Assembly: GCA_013399115.1 (NCBI GenBank)
Contig: VXAA01000914.1
Span: 807,803 to 871,802 of the forward strand
DNA: 64,000 nucleotides
Reading direction: 5' to 3'
Origin: Anseranas semipalmata
Lineage: Eukaryota; Chordata; Aves; Anseriformes; Anseranatidae
Positions 63,001 through 64,000 of this stretch are shown here, piece after piece (positions within the stretch are counted from its first letter, which is position 1; every line of letters begins with the position of its first letter). The notes beneath the pieces are model-generated. The model did not search any database and was not told the origin of the DNA. It saw only the letters and a program-made list of their open reading frames with translations. Both the position numbers and the translations under genes were made by a program.

Positions 63001-63481
63001 GAGCAGGACATTGGTAACTCAAGTTTGAACAGGAAATAAAAGCCAAACACTACAATTACCTGTAGGCAAATACATACTATTGACATTCTGTGTTTGAGGA
63101 GAGCCTTAAACATCAGAAAGCTAAAAAAATGCTCTTGCCTTCCCAACCTCTTTCGAGTACTGCTCAGATGAAATTATTATCCAGAGTATCACTTGTTCCT
63201 TTTGGGGAGGGAAAAAAGAAGCTCACCTCAGAGAAGGCTCTCTGCAAGACACAGACAATGCCTGAAAGACAGACACCTACTGCTGAATATTTGGTTACTC
63301 AAAATACATACACGGTCCCAGACAGAACAGAAGAATCACCTGTTGAGGAGCACAAGGCACAGAGGCAAGCACACAGGTAGAACAGCTGCAGACTTCTCAG
63401 CTCCCTTGCAGGTCTTTCCAGGCAATATCGTGACAGAAATTGAGCACTAATGCTGAACTTGGCTTCCAACCTCTTCTCCAT
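33722..63481 (-). CDS. KIAA0319L: KIAA0319L (dyslexia-associated protein KIAA0319-like)
   Basis: Complete coding sequence on the minus strand, about 1121 residues over 20 exons (5' to 3'): 63340-63481, 57249-57943, 51617-51908, 49419-49520, 48441-48538, 47201-47288, 45858-45950, 45081-45213, 44300-44528, 43127-43250, 42433-42565, 41396-41544, 40955-41106, 40626-40764, 40109-40268, 37875-38017, 37060-37182, 36414-36504, 35970-36061, 33722-33909. All introns are GT-AG and phases match. Order of parts: signal sequence, MANSC domain, Ser/Thr-rich linker, PKD repeats, Cys-rich EGF-like segment, one membrane helix, cytoplasmic tail ending EEIL. From PKD onward it closely follows the remembered human protein (about 1049 residues). 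Known: a type I glycoprotein cycling between surface, endosomes and Golgi; in mammals it is the adeno-associated virus receptor and has been linked to axon guidance and dyslexia. The extra length lies before the PKD region. Confidence 0.95.
34313..34345 (-). other. KIAA0319L: Candidate 33-nt microexon in the KIAA0319L tail
   Basis: On the minus strand CCTTGCAG (acceptor, ends 34346) and GTAAGA (donor, from 34312) bound 33 bases. Both flanking introns are phase 1, so inclusion keeps frame and adds 11 residues reading KRSRDESRDD plus a boundary residue, dense in charge. It sits between the exon ending 35970 and the exon starting 33909. It is absent from the human sequence as I remember it, so it may be an alternative exon or a chance pair of splice signals. 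Confidence 0.45.
37755..37795 (+). repeat. GT-rich microsatellite in a KIAA0319L intron
   Basis: A short (GT)n run followed by TATATGCACACGCAGGTGTG. Imperfect and short. Confidence 0.55.
38150..38310 (-). repeat. Possible ancient CR1 relic in a KIAA0319L intron
   Basis: The + strand contains 'ggcatctgatccaacca' and, about 70 bases on, 'caagtctagtttcaaacatctctaag', which follow the order of the CR1 3' region (compare 1769-1868 in the young copy). The match is weak and there is no intact 3' repeat. Confidence 0.3.
38311..40108. other. KIAA0319L intron, no further feature seen
   Basis: The remainder of a roughly 2.1-kb intron between coding exons at 40109 and 38017. ORFs such as minus 38378-38680 have no family resemblance. 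Confidence 0.5.
45445..45478 (+). repeat. A-rich AAAT-type simple repeat
   Basis: Run of AAATAAATAAATAAA units inside a KIAA0319L intron. No gene-like content in the rest of this intron. Confidence 0.5.
45951..47200. other. KIAA0319L intron, no further feature seen
   Basis: Intron between exons 47201-47288 and 45858-45950, ending in a GTTGTTGCAG acceptor. Only short ORFs without recognisable content. Confidence 0.5.
48541..48568 (+). repeat. A-rich simple repeat abutting a KIAA0319L acceptor
   Basis: A8-T-A9-T-type run directly next to the coding exon 48441-48538. On the minus (transcribed) strand it forms an almost pure U polypyrimidine tract for the acceptor ending TTAAG. Confidence 0.6.
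49521..51616. other. KIAA0319L intron, no further feature seen
   Basis: About 2.1 kb of AT-rich intron between the mucin-like exon and the first PKD exon. No repeat recognised. Confidence 0.5.
51617..51908 (-). other. KIAA0319L: KIAA0319L Ser/Thr-rich (mucin-like) linker exon
   Basis: Residues about 280-376. The second half is dominated by Thr, Ser, Ala and Pro (TATSVPSGVPTNSSVSTVQ, then TAASPGTTATTPG), suiting dense O-glycosylation between MANSC and PKD regions. It enters in phase 0 after a CTTTCCAG acceptor and leaves in phase 1 at CCAG|GTGAAA. It is the least conserved exon compared with mammals. Confidence 0.75.
51909..57248. other. KIAA0319L large intron (5.3 kb)
   Basis: Intron between the MANSC exon (phase 0) and the mucin-like exon. 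It contains a minus ORF at 53256-53474 with splice-like ends that does not fit the reading frame, and a small inverted repeat at 54828-54880. Otherwise no recognisable gene or repeat. Confidence 0.5.
54828..54880. repeat. Small inverted repeat
   Basis: Arms TGTGGTTT and AAACCACA, extendable with one mismatch, flank about 36 bases that contain further partly complementary CATG/ACTAT blocks. A hairpin is possible. It could be chance in 64 kb. Confidence 0.3.
57249..57943 (-). other. KIAA0319L: KIAA0319L MANSC-domain exon and basic linker
   Basis: A single 695-nt exon encodes residues about 48-279. Residues about 56-118 form the MANSC/MANEC region with eight cysteines (C56, C87, C91, C92, C97, C107, C112, C118), including LQLLEGFHTVQSCQTVCC and ACDAFWFLENKC, like the human LWLLEG...SC..CC..C pattern. 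After it comes SVLVFLKK, then a charged linker with two R-x-R-R sites (R169-R172 and R209-R212) and a Pro/Glu/Asn-rich stretch ending DADSVGFQQ. The linker is hardly conserved with human. Confidence 0.85.
57944..63339. other. KIAA0319L intron 2 (5.4 kb), no gene recognised
   Basis: Intron between the signal-sequence exon and the MANSC exon. It holds only short ORFs. A moderately CpG-containing patch lies near 60230-60400. No repeat was recognised. Confidence 0.5.
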
Positions 63482-63506
63482 GGCCTTTGTGGGCAGCAAC
63501 GGGGTT
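63340..63506 (-). other. KIAA0319L: KIAA0319L first coding exon (signal sequence)
   Basis: The exon begins at a TTTCTAG acceptor (63506), so an untranslated first exon lies upstream. ATG is at 63479-63481; MEKRL matches the remembered human start. A long basic N-region precedes a hydrophobic, cysteine-rich stretch (SLQLFYLCACLCALC), the probable signal peptide, as in the mammalian protein. The donor is CAACAG|GTGATT; the leftover G joins AT of the next exon to make Asp. Confidence 0.85.
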
Positions 63507-64000
63507 CTAGAAACATACAAGAAACAGAAAACATCTACTGGCAACTGGGATATTCTTGCAAGGACCCAGTCAACATGACAAAGAGCACAGAGCATTTGTA
63601 GAAGAAAAGGAACATCTAATCTTATCAGCTGTGACTTTGCCCAGCTGCTGTTAAGTAACTTTCAATATCACAATACTAAAACAAGACCTTTTGTGGTAAA
63701 ATTTCCAGTTGTTGAACAGCAACAGGCCACCACAATGGCCTCTCTCATCACCCTTGTGCTTACCCCCTCTAGACTCCACCACTTTCAGCACCAAGATATC
63801 TAATCGCATGGTCTACTGGATTCCAAAGATGCACTTGGGAATTTTGGGGGTTCAAATATGCCATGGGCAATAGATACCCACCCAGCTCCACTGGCATAAC
63901 ACAGGCATTGATAAACCCTGCACATCTGCTTGGCGATGTCATTGTTTGCATGTTGGTGCTGGCTGGTACCAGCCACAACAAAGAGAGAAAAGAACCCAGC
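63507..64000. other. KIAA0319L 5' intron, window edge
   Basis: Sequence upstream of the first coding exon. It lacks CpG-island character, so the promoter and untranslated first exon are expected beyond 64000. No other feature was seen. Confidence 0.5.

Noticed and set aside
1..64000. tRNA, rRNA or CRISPR features
   Set aside because: No tRNA-like A/B boxes with cloverleaf, no rRNA sequence and no regularly spaced repeats were seen by eye.

Overview
The window looks like bird nuclear DNA, most likely a galliform such as chicken. It has vertebrate GT-AG introns, a CR1 non-LTR retrotransposon with the avian-type 8-bp 3' repeat, strong GC variation, and two genes whose proteins resemble mammalian ones over long stretches. 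The pair ZMYM4 and KIAA0319L are also neighbours on human 1p34.3. Placing it on a chicken microchromosome (chromosome 23) is from memory and not tested.

Layout. 96-11286 (+): the last nine coding exons of ZMYM4, a MYM zinc-finger chromatin protein; its 5' part lies off the left edge. A fairly intact CR1 fragment sits in one intron. 11287-20340: the ZMYM4 3' untranslated region, then intergenic DNA rising in GC. 20357-21288 (-): a compact three-coding-exon gene of the ISG12/FAM14 (IFI27/IFI6-like) interferon-stimulated family, with a decayed second copy just upstream at about 22151-22600. 22600-30390: very GC-rich DNA (CpG clusters, G-runs, two TATA-type elements on the + strand) with no recognisable protein gene; the many long overlapping ORFs there are composition artefacts. 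30395-63506 (-): KIAA0319L from its start codon to its probable polyadenylation signal. 63507-64000: upstream intron of KIAA0319L; the promoter and 5' exon lie beyond the window.

ZMYM4 and KIAA0319L are convergent, with the ISG12 gene between them and in the same orientation as KIAA0319L. The genes do not form a pathway: ZMYM4 is nuclear, KIAA0319L is a type I membrane protein of the Golgi/endosome/surface route with a MANSC domain and PKD repeats, and ISG12 proteins are small hydrophobic interferon-induced proteins. I joined exons by splice consensus, codon phase and remembered mammalian family sequences; every join listed keeps phase. Exon ends could be off by one base in places.

Main points for a second look: the ISG12 tandem pair with one dead copy; a candidate 33-nt microexon in the KIAA0319L cytoplasmic tail; two furin-type sites between its MANSC and PKD regions; TATA-type elements in the GC-rich gap that may mark unannotated transcripts; and two small inverted repeats.
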